This document shows positions 1 through 13,268 of a stretch of DNA of 64,000 nt, in pieces. The notes under the pieces were generated by a model, which made no database searches, had not been told where the DNA came from, and was given only the letters and a program-made list of their open reading frames with translations. Positions within the stretch are counted from its first letter, which is position 1. Each line of letters starts with the position of its first letter. Both the position numbers and the translations under genes were made by a program. This DNA is from Polytrichum commune (taxonomy: Eukaryota > Streptophyta > Polytrichopsida > Polytrichales > Polytrichaceae). The stretch covers positions 50,279,169 to 50,343,168 of the forward strand of contig OX485806.1 in NCBI GenBank assembly GCA_950295325.1, read 5' to 3'.

Positions 1-1429
1 TAGACTGGAGCATTTTTTGGTACAGTTGACTATGCTTGCTCCCAATACTCATGTCCCATCCTACTTAGACATTCAATAGAAGTTCTTTTGCGCACGTGGA
101 ATTGGCACAAATGTCCAACTTCCCATCAAGGTACGTGGCATTGCAAAACAAGTGATATGTACATCCACAAAAAAACCAACAACAATGTTCTTGGACCAAG
201 AAAAAATTCCCTGCAATCTAGATAAGGAATAATGAGAATTTGATGTGAACCATCTGGTCAAGTTTTGGGTTCTTTCAAAGGTAGTGGTTCAACAAAATGC
301 CCAAAACATTATACATTAACCTATTTTGTTGTAGTAGATTATTGTAACACAATAGAAATAAAGATCATATGAACAATGTTTGGAATGAGATGATCACCTC
401 CACTCTTTGCCTTGCTTTTCATTACATTTTTCCTCTTTATTTCATACAATGCATATGAAATATCTCAACTCCCACTTCCCACAAATCATATGGATTTATT
501 CATTTTTATACATCTAACAATCACCATCCTATGTCTACAAGCAATGTAATGTTTTATCCTCAACACAATGTAATCTTCCAATTTTAATTGATGTAACACC
601 TTCATGGCATCATCACCTTGGGGTTTTTTCTCCTCTTTTTTGAACATCTCATACATCAAACAAATTGTTACATATTTTATAGTCAGTTCCTTCATTAATA
701 TGATTATTTATGTGGTAATCAAATGTTTGTACAAGGATGGCAAATTCTTAAGCAAATTCATGATAACAAATAGTAAATAACAAAGTATGTATTTCTCATG
801 GGTCTCTCCAAGCAAGGAAGTTGATCCGCAAGTGCCTTCATTTGTTGATGTGGTCTAATGAGTCATCATTTTTTGCATCTTATTTGTGAAAAACTTGCAT
901 GACAAATAGAAAATATGTTGGACAAGCTTATCATCTTGTGAACGTTGCAAAGGATTTTCATGCCCCTTTTAGTCCTTCACAATTTCTAATGTGTGCAAAT
1001 TGATTGTCCACCAAGTTGAGCACAATGATGAACGTTGTTTTTTTGATATGTCTTTATATTGTTTCTTCATTTTAGAATCAACATTGGAAAGTGGAACTCC
1101 TTTATATTTGTTTACGATACCCTAAAGGTATATGGAAGCCAACACCATCTCCAATTTAAACTTATCAATGACTCTAGCACCACCACCCTCAAGTGATGCC
1201 ATTTTAGACTAGAGTATTAGAGATGTCTTATCTATTAATTCAAATCGATATGTTTTAATTTATTATATGCATTCCATGGTTTCACAAGCCTTAATCAAAC
1301 TCTCTTAAGCTACAGAGACCCATTGCACCTCAATCCACTCAAATTGGATCCTCTTGAAAACAAGTAAATTTTGAACATTCAATCCATTGAAATCAATAAA
1401 TTTTAATCTAAAATTGGTCTTCATGGTAT
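1..1429. other. AT-rich gene-free stretch
   Basis: AT-rich DNA with only short open frames that have no recognisable protein features. I see no gene, RNA or transposon end here. Confidence 0.5.
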
Positions 1430-2170
1430 CAAATGTGCCTTTGCACCTTAAATCCACTCAAGTCAAATTTTTCTTAACTCAAAGATTTTTTTTTTCAAAT
1501 GTACCTTTGCACTTTCATATCGGGTTTTCTCCAATTCTAATGTGCATTTGCACCCTTAAATCATTCAAATTAATCCATCTACAATTATTATGTGCATTTC
1601 ACCTTCAAATCATTCAAAATAAATTATTGTCAACTCAAATTTGCCTATGCATCCTCAAACCACTCAAATAAATTCCTCTTCAATTCAACTCCGCATGTTC
1701 ACCCTCAAATCATTCAAATCAAGTTTTTTACAATTTCAAAAATGTGCCTTTGCACCTTCAAATCACTTGAATCAAGTTTTGACAATTCAAATGTGCCTTT
1801 GCAACTTCAAAACACTCAAATTTGGTTTTTTTCAACTCAAACGATCTTAATATCCTCAAATGTGCACAAATAAATAACCTTAAATCAAGTTTTTTTCACC
1901 TCAAATGACCTTCAATACCTTCAAATGTGCACAATTGCACTCAACAACCTCGAATCAAGTCCTTTTCAATTCAAATGATCTTAATTTTTAGATGTGCATA
2001 ATTCCATTCAACAACTTCAAATCAAATCCTCTTTAACGTAATTGATTTTAATTCCTTTAGATGTGCACAATTGCATTCAAAAACCTTAAATCAAGTCATT
2101 TTCAATTCAAATGACGCTTCAATACATTCAAATATTGACAAATGCAGTCAACTAACTCAAATCACCATTC
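1430..2170. repeat. Degenerate ~50-bp tandem repeat
   Basis: A unit resembling AATGTGCCTTTGCACCTTCA followed by AATCA-TTCAAATCAAG-TTTT and CAATTCAA recurs about every 45-65 bp. Clear starts fall near 1433, 1497, 1539, 1590, 1640, 1692, 1741 and 1790, with weaker copies to about 2170. Short open frames across the block reflect the repeat and are not treated as genes. Confidence 0.7.
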
Positions 2171-2637
2171 TATTGCATCAAATATGAATTCAAGCATTAC
2201 AAACATTCAAATAACACTTGCACACTACAAATGTACATTTGTGCACCTACAATGCTCCAAATCTCCATATTTCTAACCTCAAACACCTATTGATTCACCA
2301 AATGTACACGAATGCACCTCCAACATGAAGTACCCCAACAATTCCCCTAAACACCATAAACACTCAAGATCCAATCTTAACTAACTAGCAATCGAATAAT
2401 TAAATCTAGAATTTGCAAAAGTGGACCCATAACCTATTGAAACATAATCAAACTGGAGATCAATTTGCACAAGAAATAAACATATACAAAGGCATATGAC
2501 CAATGTTTGAAGTGAGATGATCGCCACCACTTCTTGCAATGCTTTTTTAATACATTATTCTCCTTGGTTCATAAAATGCATAATGGATGTGTCAACGCCC
2601 ATTTCCCATGAACCATCAAGATATATTCAAACCTTTA

Positions 2638-5104
2638 TGTGAGCAACAATCACCCCCACCCTTGATAGCATCCTAGTCCGGGTGGGAGGTCAATTGCCAC
2701 ATCCTAAACTCACATCAAAGTACAATTCAATTGAAGTGGGAGAAGTGTGTATAACACCCCTATTTATTAAAGAATGCAAGCATTCACAAATGCTTGATCA
2801 CATGCAATGTCAATCAATACCCACATGCTTACTTCATTCCATGCCTTCCACCTAATCTACACTAATTCCCCTCAAGTGTGGAATTACCTCACTGCCTTCC
2901 CTACACCTTCTACAAAAATTCTCCGCCGGAAGAGAAGCCAAATTCCCCACCTACCTCACTCCCCCTGCTAACCGCTAACTCAGTGCCCTCCCTAATTCAC
3001 TACCCCGCCATCAGGGCATTGCAGCTTCCCAACATGTTTTAGTTTCTGAGCAATTCCACAATTGGCCAACATGTGGCTTCGGAAGTAGACCTCTGCACTG
3101 CTGAAATTCCACCACGCCGAGAGTAACTTTGAGCCAACCCCAGCCCCTAGACTTGCTTGAGCCTCCTCCGCCTTTGAATGGTCGCGAGGCACACGACTCA
3201 TGTACTAGCTGTGGAAGTACAGAGACCTGGCAGATTGGTCGAAGGCCAATAGTAGTCGATGCTGCTATTACCGAAGTCGATGAGCATCGACTCTCTCTTG
3301 GTAGTACCGGCAACTACGGACTCAGTCTAAGTCCGAACCTGTATCAATTGGCTCCCGCCGTGCAAGGTTGTTGTGGCCCATGAAATCGACTTCCTCGTTT
3401 GGACGCACTTCCTCGCCCTCCTCGCCGAGATAGAGATTAGGAGCGTTGCATCCTTCTTCCTGCCTACTCTGTGCCTCCTCCTCTGTTGGAATATCCAGTA
3501 ATCTAGTTGAAGAGGAAAGCTTCACATCACGGTAAAATGCTTCTCACACACAAACGAAAGTATGAAAAGATGAAATTGACATAGGGGGTCTGTGTAACCG
3601 GATCTTTTATAATGGACTTCAGCCGTAGTGAATCGTTATTAATGAAGCGTGGGAGTAAGAAGACTGCCACCGAAAATAGGTTCACAGATAGATCGAAAGT
3701 TTGTGCACCGTTGCTACCACGAAATGTGACGAAATCCTCCGAGTTCCAGGACCCTTCTCTGACAACGTTGATTACTATACTCGGAAAAGACTTGGGGTGT
3801 TCCATGGTCAGTGATTTCAAAGCAGCCACAACAACAAGAAATCCCCCTGCAGATTTGTGTCCAAGTAACTACACATTGGAGGGTAACATTCTGCCATTGA
3901 GTTCAACACTCCCAGCCTACTGAAGGTTTGGCTAAAGTTGAGGTACCTGAACCCTGACCCTAAGGTTCATACCACCGAACCGCCTCTCCTCCTCCAGCCA
4001 AAGTTTAAACGTGTCCCACAAACAAGTATAACCGATGATAAAATAACAGCAATACTGAACCAATCCAAGTTAACACAGAAAAAAAACCTCCTTGAACCGA
4101 AACTCGGTGCAGAAATCGAGAGCAGAACTCCAAGCTCCACCAACATGGAAGGTCACTCGGGGTGCTGCTTCCTGCCCAAGCCTCGACCTGAGACTCCTTT
4201 AAAACTCATATGTTTTTGAATTCCTCGTCACCAGCAGGGCCACTTCCGTAGACCCAAACTCATCCACGACTGCACCGAGGATGCACGGTACAAGAATTTT
4301 TTTCACCCGCATCTTGTTCCCGCTCCACTCAACTCGACTGTACCCTTGAAGCCTACCCCAAAGCCTCAAGTCCCCTGCGGCGACGTCAACAAAAAGCGCC
4401 CACACCTCAGAGAACCCAAACTCAGCCCAGACGACACCAAATCAAGTGAGTCCGCTCTCCCCAAACGGAAGATCTATTGAAGACTGAACCGATCCATCCC
4501 TAGTGTCGAAATGCGTAAGATTCAGGGCGCCCACGGCATGGGAATGGACCAACATTTTCTGGTGTTGGAGAGACAAAGGCGGTGCCTGGGTGAGGCCAGC
4601 ATTGCTTGCCTCTCCTCACAACTTCATTGCCCCACTCGCATTAGTGAACGCCACCCCACCCAATTTCTCCCCTACTCCTTCAGAGGCTGCTTGTGACGTC
4701 CTCCCGCCTCTACCTCGGAGAACAAAAGGGAGGAGAGCCGGCACTCCCCATCGCAGCAGGGCTTCCGCTTTCATCCTTGGTGTGTCCACTCTCATTGCCT
4801 TCTACCATGCATAATGAGAGTCTCCTTCCTTGCCTCCCGAGACCCCTCCAAGCCTCTTTTTTTTCTCGCGCCGGCATCTTTCAGGCCGCTCGAAAAGAAA
4901 AACGGGGTTAGGCCTCTTTCCTTGGCCTTTCCCCTTCCGAGACTCCACTTCCCCACACACATTAATTGCACTTAGCTCTTTTATTTTAGTTTAATTTATT
5001 TTACCTCTCCCTAAGGGTAAGGTTGACCTTATAAAAATTGTTTTCCACTTCTTACCCTCATATTTGAAGTTGGCAACCATGTGGGACCGACTTTAGGGCT
5101 CACA
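2638..5104 (-). mobile_element. LTR2-family copy, minus orientation
   Basis: The left end (TGTGAGCAACAATCACCCCC, then ACCCTTGATAGC and GTCCGGGTGGGAGG) matches the reverse complement of the LTR2 tail seen at 39840-39883 and 60725-60771. The right end (...GACTTTAGGGCTCACA) is the reverse complement of the LTR2 head TGTGAGCCC. Flanking pentamers are CTTTA and CTTAT, so the target duplication is imperfect or decayed. At about 2.47 kb it is longer than other copies (1.3-1.7 kb), so it may hold an insertion. The GC-rich core at 2990-4980 contains open frames up to 103 codons without recognisable domains. Confidence 0.65.
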
Positions 5105-5670
5105 CTTATTCTTCTAGATTTAACAACCACCATCCTAAGATCACAAGCAACCTAATACTATACTCTCAACACAATCTAATTTTCTAACTTCAACATAGAC
5201 CACAAATCCATACCTCAAAGCAAACTCCATCAACATCATGCAACACAACTTTAGTGGATATGGCAAATAGTTTCACTTGTGCACATTGCATAGCATTTTC
5301 ACCTTTACCTACCATTGCACATTCTCGCCAATACAAAATCCTCTTGGAACTCTAAATTAAAATTTGCTATTCTTCTAAACTCAACGCATGTTGTAACCTT
5401 CTTCCATGGATCCTCTAAATCAGGTACATAAGCCATTTTTTGACACCGGGCCTTTCATTTTGCAATTGTGAAGTTTTGTTGGTAGCAACAACTATATTTT
5501 TTTATGTACTAAAAATGCCAAACCCACATGAAAGCAAAAAATGAATGGATAGTCAATTATATGCAATAGTTTTGCATACCTTAGAAATGAAAGTGGCAAG
5601 TTTTTCTAGTGTGATGGGACGTTATATTGTTTTTGAATGTTTTATTCTCCCATTGAAATAATCATGTTGG
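5105..5670. other. Gene-free stretch
   Basis: AT-rich DNA between an LTR2 copy and a MITE. I see nothing recognisable. Confidence 0.4.
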
Positions 5671-5678
5671 GGATGACG

Positions 5679-6075
5679 CACGGGGGGGGGGTCACTCCAT
5701 TGTCAAGTTGAACATCACGTGCGACCAAAAAAAATCTACTTCTGGTAAATGACATCACCAAAATGGGTAAACAATTTATCAAATTTTTTTCATGAGTAGA
5801 TATACATGGTATCTATTACCTAGTAGAAAATGATAACTAAAGTTGATGATTTTATGTTTTAATAAAACATACCGTTTCCAACTAGAATGACGCAAAATTG
5901 AAGCAAAACAATTACTACAAAAATGGAGATGACTAAATATATACAAAAACATTATCAATGGTTATGTGTATGTAGAAAAAAACATAAATTTTGAAATTAT
6001 CTATTTCAAATATTTTTGGGGTAGCAAATTTTGTCTGCACATGGTGTTCAACTTGACAAGGAGTGACCCCCCGTG
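5679..6075. mobile_element. MITE with long TIRs, hAT-like 8-bp TSD
   Basis: The left end reads CACGGGGGGGGGTCACTCCA then TTGTCAAGTTGAACATCA. The right end is its near-perfect inverse (TGTTCAACTTGACAAGGAGT, then GACCCCCCGTG). The inverted repeats run about 45 bp. The element is flanked by GGATGACG (5671-5678) and GGATGATG (6076-6083), an 8-bp duplication with one mismatch. It is 397 bp long and non-coding. The terminus CACGGG...GGTCACT resembles the MITEs at 22694 and 47912, which suggests one transposase superfamily. An 8-bp duplication points to hAT or P-like elements. Confidence 0.85.
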
Positions 6076-6083
6076 GGATGATG

Positions 6084-9000
6084 TAAGTTCATATTGCCAA
6101 TATTACATACACGATGCCTTGTGAACCAAGTTGATTTCTTCATGATCACTCTTGATAAATAAGGAAGACATGGACCGCCATCACTATTAAAATCAAGTTG
6201 AAAACATTTACATTAAACCTGGAGCAAATAAGTGGGTTGGAGCCAATTCACTTGTTCATTTGGTTCATGGCGTAAAAAACAAAGCTTTGGGTTTTAAACA
6301 AATGAAATCAATGGAAGAATGTCAATTCTTATGTTCCAAGTCCATGAAAATTTAAGTGGCAATGCCGAACCATTTTTTCTTTAATTTTTTTTCCAACTCC
6401 AAAAGCATCTTACCTTTTTGCAAAGAGTTTATCAAAATACTCATTTTTTTGGTCCATTCTAGGTACCAAATCTAAACCAACTTCATTATTTCTTTTAATA
6501 TTTGTAGTTGATGGTAGAGCTTGCTAATGGTAGTCCTTTCATTACCCAATATTCTATCCAGATGGTTTTATCTTTGTACCCAATCTTCAACCATGGCCAA
6601 TAATAGTATTTCTTATGTTCTCTTTAATACCTTTGTATTGTGCCTAAGTTGATACTTCAATGTGGTTGCACATTCTTTCTCCATACCATTTATAACTTAC
6701 CTATCTAAGCCACCATCACTATTTGAGAACAAACATCATGCTGGGCTAATGAAATTATTTTTCTATGACCTCGTTCATTTCCAAATCCAACCTTCTCAAC
6801 TATACCACCTGCTCATTACCTATCCAACTTTCAAGCATCCAAACCTCAAATTCATCCTTAAGCTCATACACTTAAAGAATTCCAGCATGCTTGTATAGAC
6901 AATATGCTTGGCTCCATTCACCAACATACATCTTAGTCACAACAAAGGGGATGGAAGATTAATCCTCCAACTTAACTACTACCAAACCAAAATAACCTAT
7001 AATTTTAGTCCCTTATTGGTGTTGATTTGAATGTGATGTGTCTTCCATGCACTCACTAACCAAATAATAAGGATGGGAAGGAGGTGATAAGACCTCCATT
7101 CACCATCACCACCAAGTACACAAAGATTTGGAGGTAAGGTAAAGGTGGGGAGGGGGAGGTGATGAACCTCCTCAAGGATGGATTCTTCACATCACGTACA
7201 AATTAACATGAGTGTAAAACAAGGTATTGTTGAGGCTTATTTGAGTATGTAGTTTAGACAAACATAGGAATTGTTTTGTAGCATGTAGACTTTTAAATGA
7301 TGTAATGAATTTCAAGAAAATAATCATTTACAAAAGGGACCCTAAGGTTTAGAAATAGAAATGACAATAAATGTGTTAATGTCATCCAATTTACATTTTC
7401 ATCCATTTCTTGCCATATGTTTATAGTCCTTAATGACTTGTATATGTAATTAACTTCCAATTTATTTTGGGTATGTAGTGGGGTCCTTATCATGTTAAAC
7501 TAAAAATCTTTGTATGAATGAATTGAATTTTTAGCCTTCCTCATCAACAAAGACAACAAAGATCTCTAGTAAGAGGAGGGAGGTCATCAACCTTCCTTTC
7601 ACCCACCCAACATGAAGAGAACAAAAATGAATAGCCACGTGGGGAAGTTGGTCAACCTTTTTGCTAACTAAATAATAACATCGGAATGAGGATCAACAAG
7701 GGAAGGAAGGGGAATTTTACCTTTTTAATCTCTCATCTTCAACATGCCCAAGAACACTTCCAAGGGGGAAAGAAAGATGAACATTAAAAACATGACAATG
7801 GAGGTCATCAAGGAAACAGTTGAGATTTTTTCCACCACCTATGTTCCTTTTCATTTTGGTACGCCCTCAAGGTTTAATTTGGCCTTGATTTTTGTAGGTG
7901 ATGCTCTCATTTCTCTTTCAACTTCCATTACAAGGTGGATTTCTTAGACCTTCTGGTGAATCCTCAAGTCATTCATGTGCTTGGAGAGTGGCACAATGTG
8001 GCAAAAATGCCAATTGTAGTGAGAGAACCCCCTTTTCCACTATGTGCGACAATCCTATTTCTTGAACAATAACATGCCATCGAGATCTCTATAACCACTC
8101 CCATGCTCTCATCAACCCATATTCATATGCTTGACATTAGCTGAGGAACCCTAAATCTTATCCACTTGATACATGACACATTGTTTTTGTTCAATCAATC
8201 CACCCCAAATATGAACATAAATACAAAAAATAATTTTAAATTGAAGTCACCCTTAATGTGTAGGATATATTAAATGAAATCTACCACATATACTCCTTTG
8301 ACCAGTGGTTTGTGCTAGGGTGTTCACTAGCAAATTTTGTAGAAATGATGTGCAAGAAATTATAGGGTGAAAAATATTTGGAAGACATAAATTATATTAC
8401 ATTTAAATCATATGTCCATAAGTAATTTATTTGCGATTTTAGTGATCTAATTGTTTTTCTTGTATATATGTGTGTTTGCTTCTTGAGTTTGAGTAGTGGC
8501 TTTGTTTGCGATGATGTGTTTGTCTAAGTTGCATTCATGAATGGATAGTTTGAGGTTAAAAATGTCTATCATTGGTTTAAATTTTATTTTATCTAGGATT
8601 GGATGTTTCTAAATCATGATATATATGTTGCAATTCTTTGAGTGTTGTTGCTTCAAAGGAATAATTGACTTAATAATGATTGTTGTTTAGCATGACGTTG
8701 TCATGGTTGAACATGTTTTTTTTATTGAGCGTGGGTTTCAATATTGACATAGGTAATTTTTTTTTGAGGCGCCCCATTTGTTTTTGTAGGTGGTGATTTT
8801 GATGTCGTTAAAATCCCATGTATTTTTATTCTTAAAGGGTCTCTTTGACCGTTGTTGTCAATAATGAATTTGGCATTATTGGTTTTTTTTGGCTGAGTGG
8901 GGGGATGTCTTTTTAGGATTGATGGGCAAAAACTAATGTTATTTTGCTTGGGTGCTCTTTTGATAGTTTAAAAGCATGGATATGTTGGATTTTGAACTCA

Positions 9001-9764
9001 TCTAGGATTATCACGGAATATTTCTAGGGTTTCAAATTAGGGCTAGGATAGCATTGTTATTATTGTGAATTTTATTGAGGTATTTTAACATTTTATTCAT
9101 TTATTTGTGAAGGTGGGTATATTGTGTTTCATGCTTTGTTCAACTATAGAAAATGATAATTTGGCAATTGTGACATGTCTTTTGGATTTTTCTAGCATGA
9201 AAAGGTTTTTGTAGCAAGTGGTTGTGCATATACGTGGTATTTTAGTTTGGTGGGTGTTGTGAATACCCATATTTGGCATATATGTGTTTCTTGAGTCCTT
9301 AATTTATTATCTTGAGTTGTAATGGAACAATGAGTGTTTGGATGAGATGGCGCATATTATACTTTAGATACGATTGTCTTAAAAATGTTGTGTCAGTGCC
9401 ACAACCTTTGTGGAATGGGTGGATAAAATGACAAATAGATAGAGGCATTGACCATTTGAAAAACAAGAATTAATGAAGTGTCTCTTCAAATGATACAATT
9501 GCCACATGTTGGTGGTGGACCCTATACCAAATTAACCTTAAGATGGCCAAATTAAGGGAAGGGGTGGGAGGTGGCTTGTGACATAGATAAAATTTTGTAG
9601 GTGAGCAATGTGTTAAGCTTTGGAAATTTTTTGGCTATGGTAAGGGTGTATTGGTTTGAAGTAGGAAGTTGGGGGTTTAAAGTTGGTCTACGCCATCAAA
9701 AACCATATTCCAATGGCAATGCTAGTAATACTTTCTACAAGGCCCAAAGTGAAATTAACGCCTA
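6084..9764. other. Long AT-rich gene-free stretch
   Basis: About 3.7 kb of AT-rich sequence. Open frames are all under 80 codons and look accidental. No domain, splice pattern or repeat array was recognised. Confidence 0.4.
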
Positions 9765-11652
9765 AGGTTATCAATGCCTGGGGCCCTCACCCACACTAAG
9801 ATCACTTGGACCCTCTCACCTATGACGTTGCAAGTTTCGGAAGTCACTCCAGGATCCCCCTTGTGCCCATGGTGTTTGTGAGCCCAATTTTGTGCCCACA
9901 TTTTGTCTTCACATCAAAAATTACATAAAAACCTTCGGTTGCAAGTTGCTCAAATCGTGGATGGGATAAAACAGAGTGATGTGTTAAAAATTTAGATATC
10001 GTTGAGTTAATTTAGATATTGTTGAGTTAATTTATATATTTTAAAGTAAAGTGTTAGGTTTGAGTTATTAAGAAAAAAAAGAAACCAAAAGAAAATAGTA
10101 AAATATTTTCACGGGGTTGAGTTAGGTCTAGGACTTGTTGGTTGAAGGCCAATGTCGTTGTTCATTTTGGAGGGGGTCCCCTTTTAGAGTCGGATCAGGC
10201 TCGGGAAAACAAGAGAGGCAGCAGGGGTCCAGAGCCTCGAGGCAGGCCTGGTTCAAACTCTCTATCGCTCTGGTGCAGCTGGAGGAGGCGGCGTGGAAGA
10301 GCAGCGGCGGCGGCCATGTGGGAATGGGATGGCTTGATCGGCCAGGCCTATGAGATGGGAGCTTAAGAGTGAGGCATCATGACAATGCTGGTGGATGCGA
10401 ATGAATTATCTCAGCACTGCAGACTGAGGGGGCCGACAACAAGGGCAGATCACAGGCTGCTGTAAAAGTGGTGAAAAAGGTTGTTGCCTGACTTACACTT
10501 CGAGGCACCGGCGCAGCTCCTCAGGGACAATGTAGTTCAGCTTGAATGGTTACTGGTTGATGGGCGATGCTGCACCACTTTGGCAACTTGGCTGAGAACG
10601 GAGGCTGCAAGGCGGAGGGTGAATTTCTGCTAGTTCTGAGTTGGGAGTGGAAGTAATTGCTGGCGAATTCAACACTCCTAGCCTCGGTGGCTGCAAAATT
10701 GACAGGTGAATTAGGTGGGTAGCCTAGGGAGAAGGGTAAGGATTTGGAAGAGGTTATGAACACCAAGGTGCAACTAGCAATGCCTAGTGAAGCCGAGATT
10801 GCCGCTAAGGCGAACACAGTGGGCAATGCGGCTTGTGGATTTTCATGTGGGGTCTGCTGGATTGAGTAAGTCCGGTAGGATGGGCTCTGGAATGCAAAGG
10901 GAGGGGCAGTAGGAAGCTTGGTGTCGACAAATCCAGCTTAAAATCAGAATTCCACATCTTTGTGCAACCTGCGACCAAGGGCCACACGGGCCAGGAGTGG
11001 CGCATTGATAACCCAACCCTGCTGGACGAGCTGGGTTGAGGAGTCACAAGGTAGTTGTTGTCTGGTGGTTAGGATAATGCGTAGCAACACTGCATTGACG
11101 GGGAGGGCATGAGTTTAGCACCAAGGGGCAATATGAAGTATCGAGGCTGCTCAGAACTGCGGCAGACTGCCGAACAGGGGACCGAGGAATTGGTTGTTGG
11201 TTGAAGGATCTGCTACCAGCCGGGGGGCAGAGCATAGTCCCTTGTTGGGAAAGGTTAAAGGTATTTTGGGTTAATGAAGGGGTTGAATAGGAGCCTCTAG
11301 TGAATGAGATTCACAATGAATTCTTAACCAGGGAGTTATTTTGGATTCACAATCTCCCTCACGGGTGGTGGAAGTGTGAATGTTAGTTGGAAGTGTATTA
11401 GGATTTGAGTGGGTGTAGGAAGATTTGGTGTGGTGTGTGACTCAAGTGTTCTTTAAATACTTGTTGTCAATTATAATAAATAAAAGGGTGTGCCATGCAT
11501 CAGTTCATTACTGGGAAACACAAGGGCCATATGTGATGGTTGAATGGGACTAGTGGGAGGGGGATCCCTCACCCGGACCGTGACGCATTCAACGATGGGG
11601 GTGATCTTGGCTCACAGTGTTGCAAACACTCTTCTTGGAGAGGTGTGTGACA
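9765..11652 (-). mobile_element. LTR1 end fragment split by a solo LTR2
   Basis: 9765-9876 and 11622-11652 together match the terminal ~145 bp of LTR1 in reverse orientation: GGGGCCCTCACCCACACTAA ... CTTGTGCCCATGGTGTT | GCAAACACTCTTCTTGGAGAGG ending in GTGTGACA. The break falls exactly at the 5-bp duplication of the LTR2 inserted at 9877-11616. The rest of this LTR1 copy is missing on the left. Its divergence from LTR1 copies at 25520 and 52808 suggests it is older. Confidence 0.8.
9877..11616 (+). mobile_element. Solo LTR2 with 5-bp TSD
   Basis: It starts TGTGAGCCCAATTTTGTGCC and ends ...GGTGATCTTGGCTCACA. It is flanked by GTGTT on both sides (9872-9876 and 11617-11621). The 1.74-kb length, TG...CA ends and exact 5-bp duplication identify a solo LTR left by recombination between the two LTRs of a retrotransposon. 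The middle is GC-rich with several open frames below 105 codons. These are LTR sequence and not host genes. The target was an older LTR1 fragment. Confidence 0.9.
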
Positions 11653-11843
11653 TAGTGAGAGGCAAATTGTATGAGGCAATTAGAGAATTTGTATCAAAAT
11701 ATGCCCCCCATGTTCCCAAATTGCAAGCAAATCTACTTTCAGTGAGCAAATTTTTGACGAACATGTTGAAAGTAAAATTCAACCTAATTGAATCGTATTG
11801 TGAGAGGTACAAATGGAGAGTTGATTATAATGGAATTGTGTAA
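11653..11843 (+). pseudogene. Ty1/copia polyprotein scrap
   Basis: A short frame contains HVPKLQANLLSVSKFL followed by KVKFNL. This is the segment after the protease of copia polyproteins, where a typical form is LH-VP-L--NLLSV--L, just before the zinc-finger pre-integrase region. A longer homologous copy occurs at 29552-30089. No integrase or reverse transcriptase follows, so it is a remnant only. It directly abuts the LTR1 end at 11652. Confidence 0.65.
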
Positions 11844-12200
11844 AAATATATATATTCATTAATTAAAGACTTTTAGTTGATTTTGAGACTATTTAAGGAC
11901 GCATTTTTCAAATATGGACCAGTAATTACGAACTAAAACTCTCATATATATCGGTTTGGAAACAATTATTAGACATAAAGGCATCGAATTGAACGAAAAT
12001 GTCAAACATACATGAAAATATTTGCGTATGAAATGAGAAATCGACCTCAATGGAAGGGAAAATACGGATAATGAATGGAAATTGAATTACTTCAATGGGA
12101 ATAAATACAAGTATAATGGAAATACCATCAATGTCTTGGAGAACTAGAAATAAAATAGAAAGTTATCATTAATATGTTATAGCACTTAACCTATTTCTAG
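11844..12200. other. AT-rich spacer
   Basis: No gene or repeat recognised between the copia scrap and the GC-rich block. Confidence 0.4.
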
Positions 12201-13268
12201 TTTAGAGAGTTTGTCCCACTATTTTTTTTTTGCGGCCGCGTCTTTGTTTTTGGCAACCTCCATGGCTCTGAAAATCTCCGGTGCACGGCTGTAACCATTT
12301 TTGTTGACAGGCCCAGAATATGTGTCGTTCTTCCATATAATATTATCCGGACGCGCTCCCGAATTGTACGAAGTTGTATTGTGAGTGGAATACGAGTGTG
12401 TTTCGGAGAGGGATTGTCTTGCGCTTCGCCGGAGGGCCAAACAATGATCTGACTCGGACGACGCGACCTTGAGGGCGTGCCTATCCAAGGACGTCGTCGA
12501 GGAAAGTCGGGCACCCATCGAGCGAGTAGCCACCTACGAAAGAATACCCTTTTAGTAGGAGTAAAACAAGAGCAGGAATGCAGTGGGGGAAACGAGGGCG
12601 GTTTGGGACGGGCGCTCGTAAACATCACGACACACACATGCGAGACAAAGAAAGGCACGGCGGACAAGGGGTTAGGGTTAAAGAAGATGCACCTTGGCTT
12701 TAGGGACGTTGACGGGGGGATCAATGCAAGGAGCGCGAACGACCTTTGAGGAGTTTGCGGGGGGGGGGGGGGGGGGGCGCGGAGACGGCGGGGGAGGCGT
12801 CGCACGGGGGGCTTCCATGCGGAGACGCCGGCTCGGCCTGTGATGAGCGACGTCGTCGTCCCTCGAGGGCGATGAATGTGCCAACCGAACGAGCGTTTGT
12901 TTCTCCTTGGAGAGGGGAGAGGGCAAAGTGGCGCGCGGGCGCATGTGAAGTTTGGGGGGAAGGCTGTTGACGACGCCGTCTTCGATCCCGACGTCACGAG
13001 AGTAATCCACGGCCGAGGCCGCGTCCACCGCCAAGAACTGGTAGAGGGATGGCACTTGGAAGTCCGTTGCGTCGCGGGAGGGGGAGGCAGGGGCCGAGCG
13101 GGGGGACTGGAAGGGCCGTCGAGGAGAGGGGCGTCGCATGGGGGGGGCAGGCTGTGGGCAACAACCACAACAACAACACAACAAACACGACAAAGAGACA
13201 TCCAAAAAAAAAAATCATTAGAAATGTGAACCACATGGAAACAAACAAATACACGGTGGCAATTCAAA
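12201..13268. other. GC-rich block with a long G-run, coding status unclear
   Basis: This block is much richer in G and C than its surroundings and contains an uninterrupted G-run of about 20 near 12760. Open frames exist on both strands, up to 356 codons on the minus strand. They are dominated by proline, serine and arginine with no recognisable domain, which is expected by chance in GC-rich DNA. A 104-codon minus-strand frame at 12219-12533, with lysine-rich end AKNKDAAAKKK, has a less biased composition and could be an exon, but nothing confirms it. The block lies immediately downstream of the FCP1-like ORF on the same strand, so it could be its 3' exons or UTR, or an unrelated CpG-rich region. 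Confidence 0.3.

Noticed and set aside
12197-13267. 356-codon minus-strand frame
   Set aside because: Pro/Arg/Ser-biased wording in a GC-rich block with a long G-run and overlapping frames on both strands. No domain and no splice support.
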